Part shown: positions 31,099 through 42,984 of the stretch, piece after piece
Position numbering within the stretch: the first letter of the stretch is position 1
Layout: every line of letters begins with the position of its first letter
NCBI GenBank assembly: GCA_003427395.1
Contig: BFEA01000611.1
Coordinates: forward strand, 58,076 to 122,075
Direction of reading: 5' to 3'
From: Chara braunii
Taxonomy: Eukaryota > Streptophyta > Charophyceae > Charales > Characeae
DNA length: 64,000 nucleotides
Notes under the pieces: model-generated
Databases searched by the model: none
What the model saw: the letters and a program-made list of their open reading frames with translations, nothing else
Told to the model about the DNA's origin: nothing
Program-made: the position numbers and the translations under genes

Positions 31099-33540
31099 TT
31101 GAAACTCCAACTTTAACTGGACGTGGTTGTTTCGGGAAAAGGAAAAAAAAAAAACATCATTTGGGATGATTTTTGATAGGTGAGGGGGCTCCACCCATTG
31201 TGACGGTGACAGACCTTCTCGAAATGGGGTCAGGGGTCTCTTTTACAAGCTCAGTGCAGAAATGAAATAAGGGGACCAGCAGCTGATAGCCAGGATGAGA
31301 AGCCCTCAGGTACGACCCGAGGCTGACTGAAATAAGAGGAATAGCAAGGGTACGGGTGGTGGTGCTTTGAAGGTGGGGTAGTGGTGTTCGGATGGGCATG
31401 GCGGATGATCACTGGGAGGCGGGAACTGTGGAGATGGTGGTGGTGAGATGAACGCCGAGGAGGCGCGCGGCAAGCAGGATGGACACTGCCCCTTCCTCCC
31501 CCTGACTTTTTTGCCCCGGAGGTTGCTTTGTGGCATTTTTTTGGTGGCTTGAACCCCCTATGGCACTCGTCGGCAGGGTCGACGAGGTCGAACCATAGCA
31601 TCTCCTGCTTGGCAGGTTGGTGCCTGTTTAGTGCGCTGGTGAAAAGGCTTCGCATGTTGGCAAGGCTGTCATGGCTAGCGGGGGGAGGGGGGAGGTTGCT
31701 CTCCTCCCACGAAGACGGAGGGGGTGAGTTTGGGCGATGAAGGTCTTTGCAGTTTTTTAGAGACAGTTGGGAAACGCAATTGACGTAAAGTGGAGCAAGA
31801 GGTTCTTTTGCTCGGTCTGTTTATCACAAAAGAGGCGGTAGGTGGCGGTTTCATCTTCAGCTGTTGACATCACGGGATTTTGTGATGCGGATATCACGAG
31901 AGGCTGTAGTTGTTTTTTGACTTCAATGTTCACTGACATCGCACGAGTTTTTTTTTTTTTTTTACTAACATCGCACGAGGTTGCTGCCACGTCTTTGTTT
32001 TGATTTGGTGCTAGAGCCTGTGATTGGGGCTGTGTCCTTTGTGTATCACTGCCCGTTCCTTGATTTGTCATGATTTTCTCCCCTTGAGATATCGTAATTG
32101 CGATTCTTCGTTTAGATTCAAGTGATAGATCATTTGTTGCTGATTTTTCCTGAGTTGTGGTTGTTTTTTTCTGATATTTTTTCAGAGGTTGTTTTTTGAA
32201 TGGTTTCGCTTTTATGATTAGTCTGATTCATGTGATCTTAGGTGTTTTTGGCTGTAATTGATTGATCTGGAAACTTCTTTCTAAGCAAGATTGCTAATCT
32301 GAAATTCGTATTTTTTTACCAAGATTCCTAATCTAAAATTCGTATTTTTTTTACCAAGATTCCTAAATTCCTAATTTGAAATTCGTAAATCAAAGTTTTG
32401 CTATGATCCCAATGAATGATTACCAAGTTTGAATTACAAAAGGGTTACAAATTGGTTTTCTCAAAGTGGAATTGATGTCCTACGTTTATCCAACTTTGAT
32501 CTAATTCTAAATCCAACGTGGTTCCCTATATTTGTACGCTCAAGCTTGGGCTCTTATTTTTTGAATTCGATATTTGATTTCACCTGTTTGATGGAATTCC
32601 AAAAAACTGGTCACAATCGAATCTCAAGCTGCGATACTGTACGGTTTGGGCTCATAGGTGCTGATTGAATTATTTCCTTCAGGGTTTTGAGCCCCTCCCT
32701 GCGAGGGTTATAGTACGAGGTGAGAGGGTAGGGGCGATATTGTGGGTCTATTCTCTCCTGGCCAGGCTGATTTGGGTCGGATCAGCCACGGCGGTTGGGA
32801 GGGAGGACAAGGGGGCTGATTTCAGCGAGGTGAGAGGTCGAGAGGTGTTTCACTTGGAGGGGGTGGGACACGAGGGAAGGGGGATCTTCGATTCTGCGGG
32901 GCATGCTCTAGGCGATATTGTATGCTGCTGAGGGAGCATGAGTGATTTAGGGGGCTGTTTTGAACTGGGGCTGGGAGGTGAGGTGGCGCCTTCCAGCGGA
33001 CTCAGAGGCAGTGAATGGGCAGGAGGTTGTTTTTTGGGGGGGGAGGAGTAAGCCGCTTGGTTTCTTGTGAGCCTTTTACATCCAGCAGAAACGTGAATAG
33101 GCACATAAATTTTCATGGGGAGAGAAGTTGTTCCCTCCCGTCCTCTCTCCTTGTGGGAATAATAGGTGTTGAATGCCTTTCAGGTTACGATTCCTGCGCG
33201 TGTATCTGAGTTCCCTGAATTCCTTTGATTTTTGAGGTTTCAATTGAAAAAATCTCCATAATTTTGGTGATGGTTGCTGTGGACTGTGTTTGCGGTGATG
33301 GTTGGAGATAATGCGCTCTGCAAAGAAGGGGCTAGCCAGTGAGGTGGAAATAGGGTACAACAGCTGTAGAGATGGTGGCTCTACCGCAGTAAGTCTTGTT
33401 GGAGTAAGGTTGAGAAGTTTTTTTTGTTGGATGTCTGCAGCCAGTATTTGAAAGAGTGGATGATCGGAACTACAACTATGACGACGATTGGTGGTTTTTC
33501 TGGTATCTGCTGATGTCCTAGGTCCCAGTGGTTTGCGAAT
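31099..33540. other. Decayed region with minus-strand ORF fragments
   Basis: Minus-strand frames at 33116-32850 (Pro/Ser/Lys-rich), 32071-31757 and 31655-31251 (His/Pro-rich C-terminal part) have uneven, partly coding-like composition and could be remnants of one decayed ORF, for instance a retroelement ORF1. No domain is recognisable. 32090-32420 is T-rich with a repeated ttaccaagattcctaa word. Confidence 0.3.
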
Positions 33541-33850
33541 GGATGAGGTCAGAACGACGCTGGTCGGTGTTGGGGCTTGGTCGCGCTTCCCTATAACCTG
33601 AGCGGTACGAGGGCATGAGACCTGGTAGAGAGATCTGGGGAGTTGTCGAGGGTGGAAGGCACTCTAGTGCCCATTGGCGAGCTGATACTTAGTCGATGCT
33701 GGCCGGAGTCGGGGCGGGTCGCTTTGCCCTGTAGCTTAGAAGGTGGGGGGNTTTGGGGTAGGTCGTGTCACTTTGTAACCTAGCAGTTGGGGGNGGGAGG
33801 CCTGGTAGAGATTGGGCATCGGGGTATAGGGGAGAGGCGGATAGGGTTGA
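33541..33850. repeat. Tandem-like copies of a ~100-bp repeat
   Basis: The pattern ggtcg(c)...ccct-taacct-agc-gt...cctggtagagat recurs at about 33579-33650, 33717-33745 and 33763-33815. The core ctggtagagagatctgggga also occurs at 2359. Two Ns (33751, 33794) lie inside. Confidence 0.5.
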
Positions 33851-34395
33851 TCTGCTGACAGTCGCTAAAGGCGGGTGGTTTTCGGTCTGAATATTCTCAT
33901 GGTCAAACCTTAGAGAACCTAACTTTTTGTGTAGATTGCATAGCTATTATCTTTAGCTGAAGCCGGGTAATGGTCCCGGTATCTTGAAGTTTTCAGCATA
34001 GTTTTATGAATATTTTTTTGAATGGGGCGCTGGGCCCAGTTCCCATCACATGCTGCTCCCCATGAATATATTGAAGCATGTCCAATTTAAAAAAAAAAAA
34101 AAAAAAAAAAAAAGTCCTCATCTAGACTGTCAGGATCCGCATCTCCATCCAGACGCCAAGTCCGGTCTGTCTGAATGGGAAGCAACATCCCTGAAAAAAA
34201 AAAAAAAAAAGTTTTATTCCGATTGTTCAAAGCTGACCCCCCAAAAAATGTTTTGGGTCTTTGTTTGTCCCCTTTATGGGTGCCAAGCCGGGCTGGACTG
34301 AGACTTTTTTTATTTTTTTAGAGAGAGAGAGAGGGGTAAAGGTTGGTTACTGTCTTGAGGAATGTATAGCACAATGTACCCCTCATTTGTGAAAC
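33851..34395. other. Intergenic with poly-A
   Basis: A 25-base poly-A at 34089-34113 and a second A-run near 34195. No gene recognised. Confidence 0.4.
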
Positions 34396-35320
34396 TTTTT
34401 TTTTTTTTTTTTCCAACTCTGTATATAGGAAACCTACTTCACGAGGTGATAAGAGCATCCCCGTTAAATAGGCTTCAGCGTCGAAGGCTCCATCTATTTA
34501 TGGAGAGCTGCAACTGTTGGAAATTGGGTCCAGCATCCCTGTACAATGATGTGAATGTGTTAGTTGGAAATTGGGTCCAGCGTCCCTTATACAGAGATGT
34601 ATTAATATCTCCTACTTCCTATGTACGTTCGTGAATCAATATATGTCAGATGATGGTAATACCCTATCCATCAAATCTACAATTCTGGAACTAAGACATC
34701 ATCCCAATCCTAACTAACAGACCAGGAGACAAAGCCCTAGCTTTGATATGATGTGATATGATATGATGAGATGTATCAACTGGAAATCGGGGCCAGCGCC
34801 CCTATTCAGAGATGTGTTGGTATCTCCAACATCCTATGTATGTTCGTTAATCAGTATAATATGTTAGATGATGGTAGAACCCTATCCATCAGATCTATAG
34901 ATTCTCAAAACGAACTAAGGCATCAATCCCACCCCTATCTATTAGGCCAAAAGATGAAACCCTAACTTTGATATGATGTATGTAAGTTGGGATCAGACCA
35001 ATTGGGTCCAGCGTCTGCAATCAAGGATGTATTGTATATCGGTTGGGAGTCGGGTCCAGCGTCCCTAAACAGCGGTGTGTGGATATGCGAAACACTAAAT
35101 AAAGATATATGTGATCTAAAACAATGAATCAGACCACTTAACCCTACCAGTGTTATGATGTGAATGCTCAAAATCAATCAGCCATAAGTGTGAAACCCTA
35201 TCAACATCCCTTATGTTAATCATCTTACTATGCTTTATCTGAAAAGAGCAGGGGCATTGATTACTTCCCTACAGGAGGGAAGGATTAACCTCCTGCAAAA
35301 GAATTGATATCCTGGCAAGA
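34396..35320 (-). mobile_element. 3' module of the Asn-rich family, copy 1
   Basis: On the minus strand this ends in poly-A (plus-strand poly-T 34396-34412). It carries the dispersed word ggtgataagagca-cccc (34446), ccatctatt-gtggg-agctgca-ctg (34493) and several copies of tggaaat-gggtccagcgtccct (about 34527, 34565, 34781, 35000, 35046). It also has the block gcattgattacttccct...agggaaggatta (35254-35288), whose halves pair. The same set occurs at 36982-37370, partly at 38864-38971, and at 40017-40260. Confidence 0.65.
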
Positions 35321-35346
35321 GGTAGCACCAACCACCAACGACTATC

Positions 35347-35590
35347 CTACTCCACTCCTCTCCCAGACAACAAAGATACCTGGCGAGAGCAACCGCCATT
35401 GTCTATCCTACTCCTCCTCTCTACCGCACAAAAAACGTTCAACTCCATATCAAGGTTGGGGGGGGAGATGATAGTAGACCTATTTTTGCAGCTGATCACA
35501 ACGCTGGTCACTGCGCTGACAGCGAACATGGATGCGCAAGCACCGCTCCCTACACCGCTGTTGCTGCCGTGATAACTGCCGTGGTTTTCT

Positions 35591-35630
<40 letters not shown>

Positions 35631-35827
35631 CGTGATTGCTGCCGTCGTCATCTTCTTCGTTGTTGTTGTTGTTACCATCGTTGTTCTCTCCCGCCGTGCT
35701 GATGGCGATCATGGATGCGCAAACACTACTCCCTTTGCTGCTTCTGCCATGGTCGCCACCCCCATCTTCGCTCCCTGCCCCGTTGTTGCCATGATCGTCG
35801 TCTTCGTCTTCGTCATCGTCGTCGTCG

Positions 35828-35865
<38 letters not shown>

Positions 35866-35870
35866 GCTGA

Positions 35871-35916
<46 letters not shown>

Positions 35917-36750
35917 GATGTGGTTGTCGCCATCGTTGTTCTCTCCTGTCGTGCAGATGGCGATCATGGATGCGCAAACATCACTCCCTACCAAACTTCT
36001 GCCATGGTCGTCGCCCCCATCTTCGTCGTTGTTGTTGTTCTTATTGGTGTTGATGTTGCTGTCACTGTTGCTGATGTTGGTGTTTCCATCATTGTTGTTG
36101 TTGTTGATGTTGTTCTCTCTACCGTTGTTGTTGTTGTCGTTGTTGTTGTTATCATCCTTCTCACCCTACTCCGATTCCTGCTCACCGTCGTCGTTGTTGT
36201 TATTGTTGTCACTATTCTCCACCTTCTCGCCCTTCTCTTCTATTTTTCTCATTCCCTGGTCGTCTTCGTCGTTGTTATTGATGTTGTGGTTGGCATCCTT
36301 CTCTCCCTTCGCGCCCATCTCGCCAATTCCTTGCCGCTCCTCCATCACTCACTCACTTGCCTGCTCTCCCTTCTCAGCAGCGACCTGATAGGAGAACGCC
36401 GCCAGGTTATCCCACCACCCGCCATCCTCCCCTTTATGCTCATCTCGGTCCCACATAGGCGCATCACGGCCCATCTCTTTTTCTGTTTGCCAATCCACAC
36501 ACCCTGCACAAATGTTAGCATAGTAGTTGACCACGTCTTCCTCCTCTGGATACGAGAGGTCGTCTTCCGTGTCCAAAAGAGTATCTCCATATTGTCGCTC
36601 CCCCACCAACTCCATCGCGTACCCTAACCGCCACGCCACTACATATATCCATGTGACTCTCACAGTTAGCGCTACCCCTGGCCGCACGTCGCGGTGATCC
36701 ACGTCACCAATCAGCAGATGCCATGTGGCCAATGAAGGAGCCACGCACAT
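35347..36750 (-). pseudogene. Possible Asn-rich ORF, copy 1 (diverged)
   Basis: The minus-strand frames 36750-36349 (133 codons, with AMELVGE and CVDWQTEKEM) and 35994-35347 contain long Asn/Asp tracts made by (AAC)n. AMELVGE also begins the matching region of copy 2, but the rest aligns poorly. The plus-strand reading gives poly-Val and is treated as a shadow. No recognised domain. Confidence 0.4.
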
Positions 36751-36916
36751 TTGTCGGGCGCACGCACAGGCCTAGCAGCTGGGGAGCGCCCTCCCCAGGT
36801 GCCAGTTTAGCCGGGGGAACCGGGCCTTACCGATCCGCCGGCATCAGGGCGTTAGCGCTAGCGCAGCCCCTCAGCACCCTACTTGTTGTCGGATTGCTCT
36901 GTGAACCTTCTTTAAT

Positions 36917-36928
36917 ATGTGTATGTGT

Positions 36929-36961
<33 letters not shown>
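36917..36961. repeat. (GT)n microsatellite
   Basis: About 22 GT units with two interruptions. Confidence 0.85.
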
Positions 36962-36981
36962 GCACTATGTCTGTGTTTTGC

Positions 36982-37400
36982 TTTTTTTTTTTTTTTTTTT
37001 TTTTTAACTTCGCATGTGGGAAACTTGCTTAACGAGGTGATAAGAGCAGCCCCGCTAAGTACGCCTCTGCGACGAAGGCCCCATCTATTGGTGGGGAGCT
37101 GCACCTACTGGAAATCAGGTACAGCGTCCCTATACAACGTTATGATGTGTCTCAGTTGAAAATCGGGTCCAGCGTCCATGTAAAGTGTTGTGGGGATATG
37201 TCACTCTACCAAGACACGAAACCCTAGCGTCACACAGATGTGATACGTATGAGCTGGAAATTGGGGCCAGCATCCCTATTGTGTGTTGGCACGTCAACCC
37301 TAATCTCAGAAAAGATCTGAGGCATTGATTACTTCCCTGCGTAAGGGAAGGATTGACCTATAGCCCATGAAGCTTTATCCTAACAAAACACATGTTCATC
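36982..37400 (-). mobile_element. 3' module of the Asn-rich family, copy 2
   Basis: Plus-strand poly-T at 36982-37005, then aaacttgcttaacgaggtga, taagagcagcccc, ccatctattggtggggagct, and gg-tacagcgtccct variants near 37110, 37165 and 37255. The gcattgattacttccct block is at 37322. Same order as copy 1. Confidence 0.7.
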
Positions 37401-37620
37401 AATCCCCCAACAAGCAGGTCAAAGCAAAACGTGAAACCTAGTAAACTACCCGCCTCCCCTTGGGGGCATCACCAAAACGTGACTATCTTATGTTGATCAA
37501 TCAAATTATGAGATCCGAGGGGGAAACCCTAACCAATCATATTTCCGTTATGATGCCGAGCAGAGGCAGATCGCCCTTCTCAATTGAAGTTGCGGGCCGG
37601 GCAATTTCAATCCCCTTCGC

Positions 37621-38440
37621 CTATCCTACCCCCGCCCTGATCCGGACAACAATAAGCAATTCCATATCGAAATTGAAGGGAGGGAGGATAGAATCCCACT
37701 TTGTTTCAGCCCCAATCCCCTTCCCACTGTCCACGTCAGAACCCGGCATCTCACTCACCATACTGATAGTGAAAATAAGTGCACTGTCACTGCTACCAGT
37801 CCCACTGTTGATGTCTTTGTTGTTGTTGTTATTGTTGTTGTTTTTGTTGTTGTCCTTATTGATGCTTTTACCGTCAACCACGACCGCGCTGTCTTCGTTA
37901 AAGCTGTTGATGACGACGTTGTTGTTGGTGTCATCATTGTCGTTGTTGTTGTCGACGCTATCGTTGTCGCTGTGGCCGTTGTTGTTGTTGTTGTTGTTGT
38001 TGTTCTTGCTGTTGTTGATACAGACGCCGGGGTTTTCATCATCTTCGTTCGCTCCATCCTCCTGGCAGACCTCATCCTCCATATCGTTATCACCCTCCAG
38101 TCGCTCCTCAAGCATATAGCACCGGTTGCGACCCTCAGTGAAGAGGGCATAGCAAGCGGACATCATGCCATCAGCCTTCCTCCAATCAATGCAGGCTTCG
38201 AGCCGAGGATCCGGCCCCTCCTCCAACATCCAGATAATATTCAGCATGACGCCGGTCATATCTTTCAACCAATCAGCCAGAGAAATCACTCCCCCGGCCC
38301 TTCGACCTCTGGCTCCTCATTTGACCGCGAAAACAGCTCCCCCACCATCACCTGTAACCGCCTGCACCCCTTCTCCAAGGTTCTTAGCCATTCGTCAGCT
38401 CCCCGTTGTGGCTCCCCTACCAACTCCATTTCGTGAACGC
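37621..38440 (-). pseudogene. Asn-rich multicopy ORF, copy 2
   Basis: The frame 38289-37621 (222 codons) has a conserved N-terminal block: EEGP at 23-26, DWR at 35-37, LFTEGR at 49-54. An Asp/Glu segment and then Asn tracts encoded by (AAC)n follow, and a short conserved-looking C-terminus. About 150 bases upstream, in another phase, the sequence encodes WLRTLEKG, which aligns to WLFTLEEG in copy 3, so the true ORF is longer and frameshifted near 38290. Protein family unknown to me. The block before the poly-Asn is probably helical. No nucleotide-binding or catalytic motif was seen. Confidence 0.6.
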
Positions 38441-38695
38441 ACCGTCAGATCCAAAAGATAGGCACCTCACACCGACATACCGTCTCCTGATGTGCCCGGT
38501 GGGAGATCCACCATCACCTGGACGAGACGACCAGGCGGACACCAAGATGACCAAGGGTAGCGATGGCGAATCACCACTACCACCCTAGTCTACGGAGTAT
38601 GGCTGGGCCTCACCAGCCGGTCAGTAGCGCAGATTAGCGCTAAGTGCCAGCACGTTCCTCGGATTTTCTTCCTACGAGACCTTTCATTTTTTTTT

Positions 38696-39363
38696 TGAAG
38701 TCCAGGTTGTTGTAGAGGTTGGATGCTAGACATATGGCTGTCCATTTGGTAGTTGGCCATTTTGGCTATCCAGCTCTATATATAACTTAATATAAGTTCC
38801 TATTCCTTTTTTTTATTATTATGAAAAACCCTTATGCAAGGTCTCTTTCCTAGTGGTGGTAAGAAAAAAAAAAAAAAAAAAAAAAAACCGTAATTGAGGC
38901 GGTGCCAGTCGGGCTGCTCCATCTATTGGTGGGAAGCATCACCTGCTGGAAACCGGGTCCAGCGTCCCTTAGATACATCATCCAAGCACAGTGTTTGTTG
39001 GAACTATGGCCGTATCAGTTCCTAGCCTGGAACACTGTCTTTCCCTTGGGGCTGCATTAGTCACCCTTCCTACTTCTAGAGCTCCGACTTCCTACTGACC
39101 CAGTCCCCACCTGCAAATTGCCAACTAATGTCCTCTTGTCCCTCCTCTAGTTTCTTAGTCCAAGGTCAATTCCCAGTATCTGCAACCCCCCCTATTCCTT
39201 ATGAAACTCCCTCCCACCCTTCCACTCTCATTATTTCTCCCTGACACACCTCTACTCCCACAATCTCATGTCCGTGTTTACCACTCAGGATCATCAGGTA
39301 TTTACTGACCCTCCTATCATCTCGATAGGGGTGACCTGACCAAACAGCAGTTGTAGGCACCAG
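38696..39363. repeat. Interspersed repeat, copy 2, interrupted
   Basis: The start and end match 30873-31098. Inside lies a poly-A (38864-38887) followed by one unit of the 3' module (38906-38971: ccatctattggtgggaagca, then gaaaccgggtccagcgtccct), indicating a nested retroposed fragment. Confidence 0.6.
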
Positions 39364-40016
39364 GGCTAAGCAGGACCTACCCCCCCTCGGCCCTGATTGA
39401 AGCATAGTCGGACGAGCCCTGTCGTACGCGTACTTCGAGCGCTAGGTGTAGACATTCTTCTACAAGTCCCATAGGTGGACCCATTCTTGTCCCCCCAAGT
39501 TGTTATATTGTTCATTATATATGTACCTCTGCAAGTGCAACCCAGAGGTTTTAGCCTATTATCAGTACATGTATAACCCCCATCTGGCCCTCTACCTATA
39601 GACATCGCCCTAGACCCCTCTCTGGTCACATCGTTGTGGTTGTAATATGGAGGGACCCTAGCCTTTGTCATTAGTGAGTCTACGGCCACCATCCGTTTCC
39701 TCAGCTTGGTCATGAACTAGACCCCTCCAGTCATATTGTATGAGCATCTCTACCGGTAGTCTCTGTTATCGGTGCATGCTAGGCCACCATCCATTCCGTA
39801 CGTTCCGCCACGAGCTAGGCCTGCTACTCTGATCTATTTATTGATATAGGAAGCAGACAGTCCTACCCCCTGAGACAACCGCCCCCCCCCCCAAAAAAAA
39901 AAGGACATCCCATATGGTAGGTTCCCCACTGATATCCTCCAGCAGAGCTTGTCCTACCTACCCTCCTCCCAACGGGACCCCCTTATAACATCCGCAGCCC
40001 CTCAAAGCAGAGCCCT
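39364..40016. other. Intergenic, unassigned
   Basis: No gene recognised. Contains a c-rich/a-rich run at 39884-39902. The dispersed words taggccaccatcc and gtcacat may be repeat relics. Confidence 0.35.
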
Positions 40017-40260
40017 TTTTTTTCTTTTTTTTTTTTGGGTAAACAGCCCAAGCTAATGCTAGGGGTGCTGATAGGAGCAGGCACCACTAGCACTCTCGAG
40101 GAGGCTCCATCTATTGGTGGGGAGCATTACCTGCTGGAAAGCGGGTCCAGCATCCCTGAACATTGTGATTTGTAATCATTTGTTTGAACAGACGCAGACA
40201 ATTTACCGATGAGCAGCATTGATTGCCCTTATTCAAGGGGATTAACCGGTCAACGAGACC
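40017..40260 (-). mobile_element. 3' module of the Asn-rich family, copy 3
   Basis: Plus-strand poly-T (40017-40036, one interruption), then gctccatctattggtgggga, gcattacctgctggaaagcg, ggtccagcatccctgaac, and gcattgattgccc...aggggattaacc at 40224-40250. Shorter than copies 1 and 2 but in the same order. Confidence 0.65.
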
Positions 40261-40479
40261 CTAGCATCATTACTCTGCTTTGGTCAACTCATCACTCACT
40301 ACCTAGACCATTCGGCATCATGAAAGAGGGTGGGGGAAGTCAAAGCAGGGTCTGGGATAGTCAATAATCCCTAGTCAAACCGTAAGCACTACGTCTGACT
40401 CTCCCTAATGCGGCACTAATTAACCGAATCACCACTCAAAAGGAAGAGCTTAATTGAAACCCCACATTCGACGTGCAAA

Positions 40480-40614
40480 TTACTCCGAAGCTGATGAGGT
40501 CATGTCGTCCCAAATTACTCCGAAGCTGATGAATTTGACGTGCAAATTATTCCGAAGGTGATGAGGTCATGTCGTCCCAAATTACTCCGAAGCTGATGAG
40601 GTCATGTCGTCCCA
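40480..40614. repeat. Tandem repeat, four ~35-bp units
   Basis: Units of caaattactccgaagctgat followed by gaggtcatgtcgtcc, with the second unit truncated and diverged (gaatttgacgtg). Non-coding. Confidence 0.8.
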
Positions 40615-40855
40615 GCCGGTCCAAGCAGGTGGAATTCACTTGAATCAAGAACCGATCTAAACAAAGTCATATCCCGTCAGATTAAACCGATCAAAACAAA
40701 ATCTAATCACGTCAGTTTGAATGAGCGCAACCAAGAAAATCAAATGAACACGAATGGAAATGAAGACTCATCCAGGCGACGAAAAGAATTTTTGGTCATG
40801 AGGAGCAAACAGAGGCAAAGCAGGGTTCCAAGCGGTCTGCCTACCCTCCTCTCCC

Positions 40856-42082
40856 CTAGTTCAACCTGCCCACTGTCCCGTGCAACCTCCCCCCTGGATC
40901 CCATGGCGCCTGCAGATCCCCTCCTCGCCCGTCAGACCACTTCCTTCCCCTACCTATACCCTCCCTTGCCATCGCGCCACATAGCACACGGGATCCCTGG
41001 GCAGAAGAGGATAGCGAGGGGAAGCTATCTGACAAAAACAATCGCCCTCCACTCACCTGAATCTCTAATTGAACAACCCTCTTCGCTCTTGTCATGACAA
41101 TAGAGAAACAGACCTGAGCAGCTCTCACCTTCGTCGTTGGTGGCCGTTTTGATATGGTCGCTGCCAATTTCGATATTGGAATCGTGTTTGTTGGAAGCGG
41201 CGGTTTCAATAATGCCGTTCCAGTGACCGCCCCTGGTGTCGTTATTGGTGTTGTCATCTGTGTCGTCAGTGGAAACACTAATACCCCCGTTGCTGGAGTC
41301 GCTGTTGTTGATGTTGATGTTGATGATGTGGCGGCCTTCGTCGGTGTCGTTGTTGTTGTTGTTGTTAGTGCAGACAGTGTGACCAACGATCCTGCCATAA
41401 CCGTAGCTGATGATGTTGCGGTATTGTTGATATTGGCACCGCTGTTGTTATTGATGTCGTTGTTATTAGAGCTGCCAGCGGCGCAGACGTTGTGAGTAGT
41501 AGTTGTTGGAATCATCGGAGTTGGCACCGCTGTCGCTGCAAGTGTCATCCTGGATGCAGCCACTAGCGGTGCGTTCGTTGTAGGTAAAGACATAGTGATT
41601 GATGTTGAGATCCTTCCTGGAGCAGATGCGGGTGACGCCTCCCTCCATTGCTTGATTAGCTCTCACCCCCGCTCACGCCCTTCATCAAAGAGCTTGAGGC
41701 AGTCGTTCCATAGAGGGTGTGCTCGATGCCAGTCAACGTACTCATCCAGCTCCCACGTTGGCCCCTCCTCGAATGGCATGATTACTTCCAACATCTGCTG
41801 CACCATTTCCTCCATGCGTCTGGCCCAAGATGTCACCCCCCCAGTAACCTTTGGTCCAGGCAGGGGATAGGACGAAAGCAGGGAAGCCATAGCCCGAAGT
41901 TTCTCTCGCCCTTCCTCCAGCGTAAATAGCCAGGCCTTCGCCGCTCGATGCATCTCTTCTTCTAACGCCATCTTGCACGTGGCGTTCGTCCGACTTACCT
42001 TCTTCAACAGCTTCACCGTTTTCACACCAGTTGAATGAGGTCCCTCGAACTTGCTATCGCGTGTGTCCACCCGTGAAGCCAA
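40856..42082 (-). pseudogene. Asn-rich multicopy ORF, copy 3
   Basis: The frame 42082-41663 (139 codons) contains WLFTLEEG at 51-58, EEGP at 105-108, VDW at 116-118 and LFDEGR at 131-136, the same order and spacing as copy 2. It ends at a stop; the following sequence continues in other phases (41666-41466, 41593-40856) with short Asn/Asp and Thr tracts at the position of the poly-Asn in copy 2. The basic N-terminus before the conserved block is unique to this copy. Role unknown. The conservation across copies at the protein level supports a formerly functional protein, perhaps of a retroposon or an amplified host gene. Confidence 0.6.
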
Positions 42083-42434
42083 CTTGACTTACCTCGCTGA
42101 CGACCTCATCGCCATATCCTGCGCAAAGACACTCCAGCGCTGGTGAAGACGAAGCTCATTCAAGCTTCGTTGCCATAACCGCCGTTGACGACTGCCAGAC
42201 CTCCCACCATGCTAGACCCCTCCTCGGCAACACCGAGGACCCTGGAGCAGATGCCCGTCGAACCCGTCGAACGGGAGTGCTCCGTGTCTTCGCGCCCCTT
42301 TCCTTACGCCAGCTTTGGCAAACGTGAAGTCTCAAGAGTAAAGCAGAGCCCTAAGGTAACCAACTCACGTGATCAGACTCTCCTCAATAGTCATGTCTGC
42401 ATCCCAACAACCTCTGTGCAAGTATGATTCGCCT
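42083..42434. other. Sequence upstream of the third Asn-rich copy
   Basis: Nothing recognised. In minus orientation this would be the 5' flank of the ORF at 42082. Confidence 0.35.
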
Positions 42435-42505
42435 GTCCTAATGAGATTTGAACCCTTTACCTCTTTTATACAGGCCCTAGCTCAAACCCACTGAGCTACA
42501 GAGAC
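42435..42505 (-). tRNA. tRNA-like sequence (degenerate or SINE head)
   Basis: 71 bases. The D-arm is good: TA, GCTC...GAGC stem, with A-box TAGCTCAGTGGG. The T-arm contains B-box GGTTCAAATC, and four of seven acceptor pairs are possible. The anticodon stem does not pair, so no isotype can be assigned, and a tRNA pseudogene or SINE head is likelier than a working tRNA. Confidence 0.45.
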
Positions 42506-42514
42506 AACTAGTAA

Positions 42515-42640
42515 CCACTATTTCGTCAAAATGGACACTTTTTTATTTTTTGAACAAAATTGAAGCCAAGTTTTTTTGCCAAGAACTCGTCCAAATTTGC
42601 TGTTCCTAAGGGTCCGGCGGTCTTAAAACGCTCGACTCCC
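42515..42640 (+). repeat. Half copy of the foldback MITE
   Basis: Matches the left arm of the element at 57739-58053: tcgtcaaaatggacac..., ttttttattttttgaac-aa, and gccaa-aactcgtc-aaattt in the same order. The right arm is missing. Confidence 0.75.
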
Positions 42641-42820
42641 TGGATGTATGCTGATTTCGCTTGAGATAAGATACATTATCTCAAGTTAAATCAAGAGGAA
42701 AAAATTATCGCTGATTTAGCTTGATTTTTTGTTGTGTAATGAGGAACAAATTCAAAAAATCAAGAGATGAAAAAAGGAAAAAAAACAGTAGTACTATTAT
42801 TTTGTGAGGGTCAATTAGTA

Positions 42821-42984
42821 TGTGTGTGTGAACGTGTGTGTGTCTGTGTGTGTGTGTATGTGTGTGTATGTGTGTATGTGTGTATGTGTGTGTGTATGTG
42901 TGTGTGAATGTGTATATGTGCGTGTGTGTGTGTGTAAATGTGTGTGTGTGTGAATGTTTGTGTGTGTGTGTGTGTGTGTGTGTG
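42821..42984. repeat. Imperfect (GT)n microsatellite
   Basis: About 160 bases of GT with scattered A/C substitutions. It borders repeat R1. His/Thr-repeat reading frames on the minus strand are artefacts of it. Confidence 0.9.

Noticed and set aside
35569-36627. 352-codon plus-strand ORF rich in Val
   Set aside because: It is the reverse reading of (AAC)n Asn tracts; codon use is microsatellite-driven and the related copies support the minus strand.
40480-40614. Possible hammerhead: CTGATGAG with CCGAAG in the tandem repeat
   Set aside because: The conserved GAAA is GAAG and no stem II pairs between the boxes.
38000-42000. CRISPR-like arrays among the dispersed ggtccagcgtccct repeats
   Set aside because: Spacing is irregular, copies diverge, and the setting is eukaryotic.
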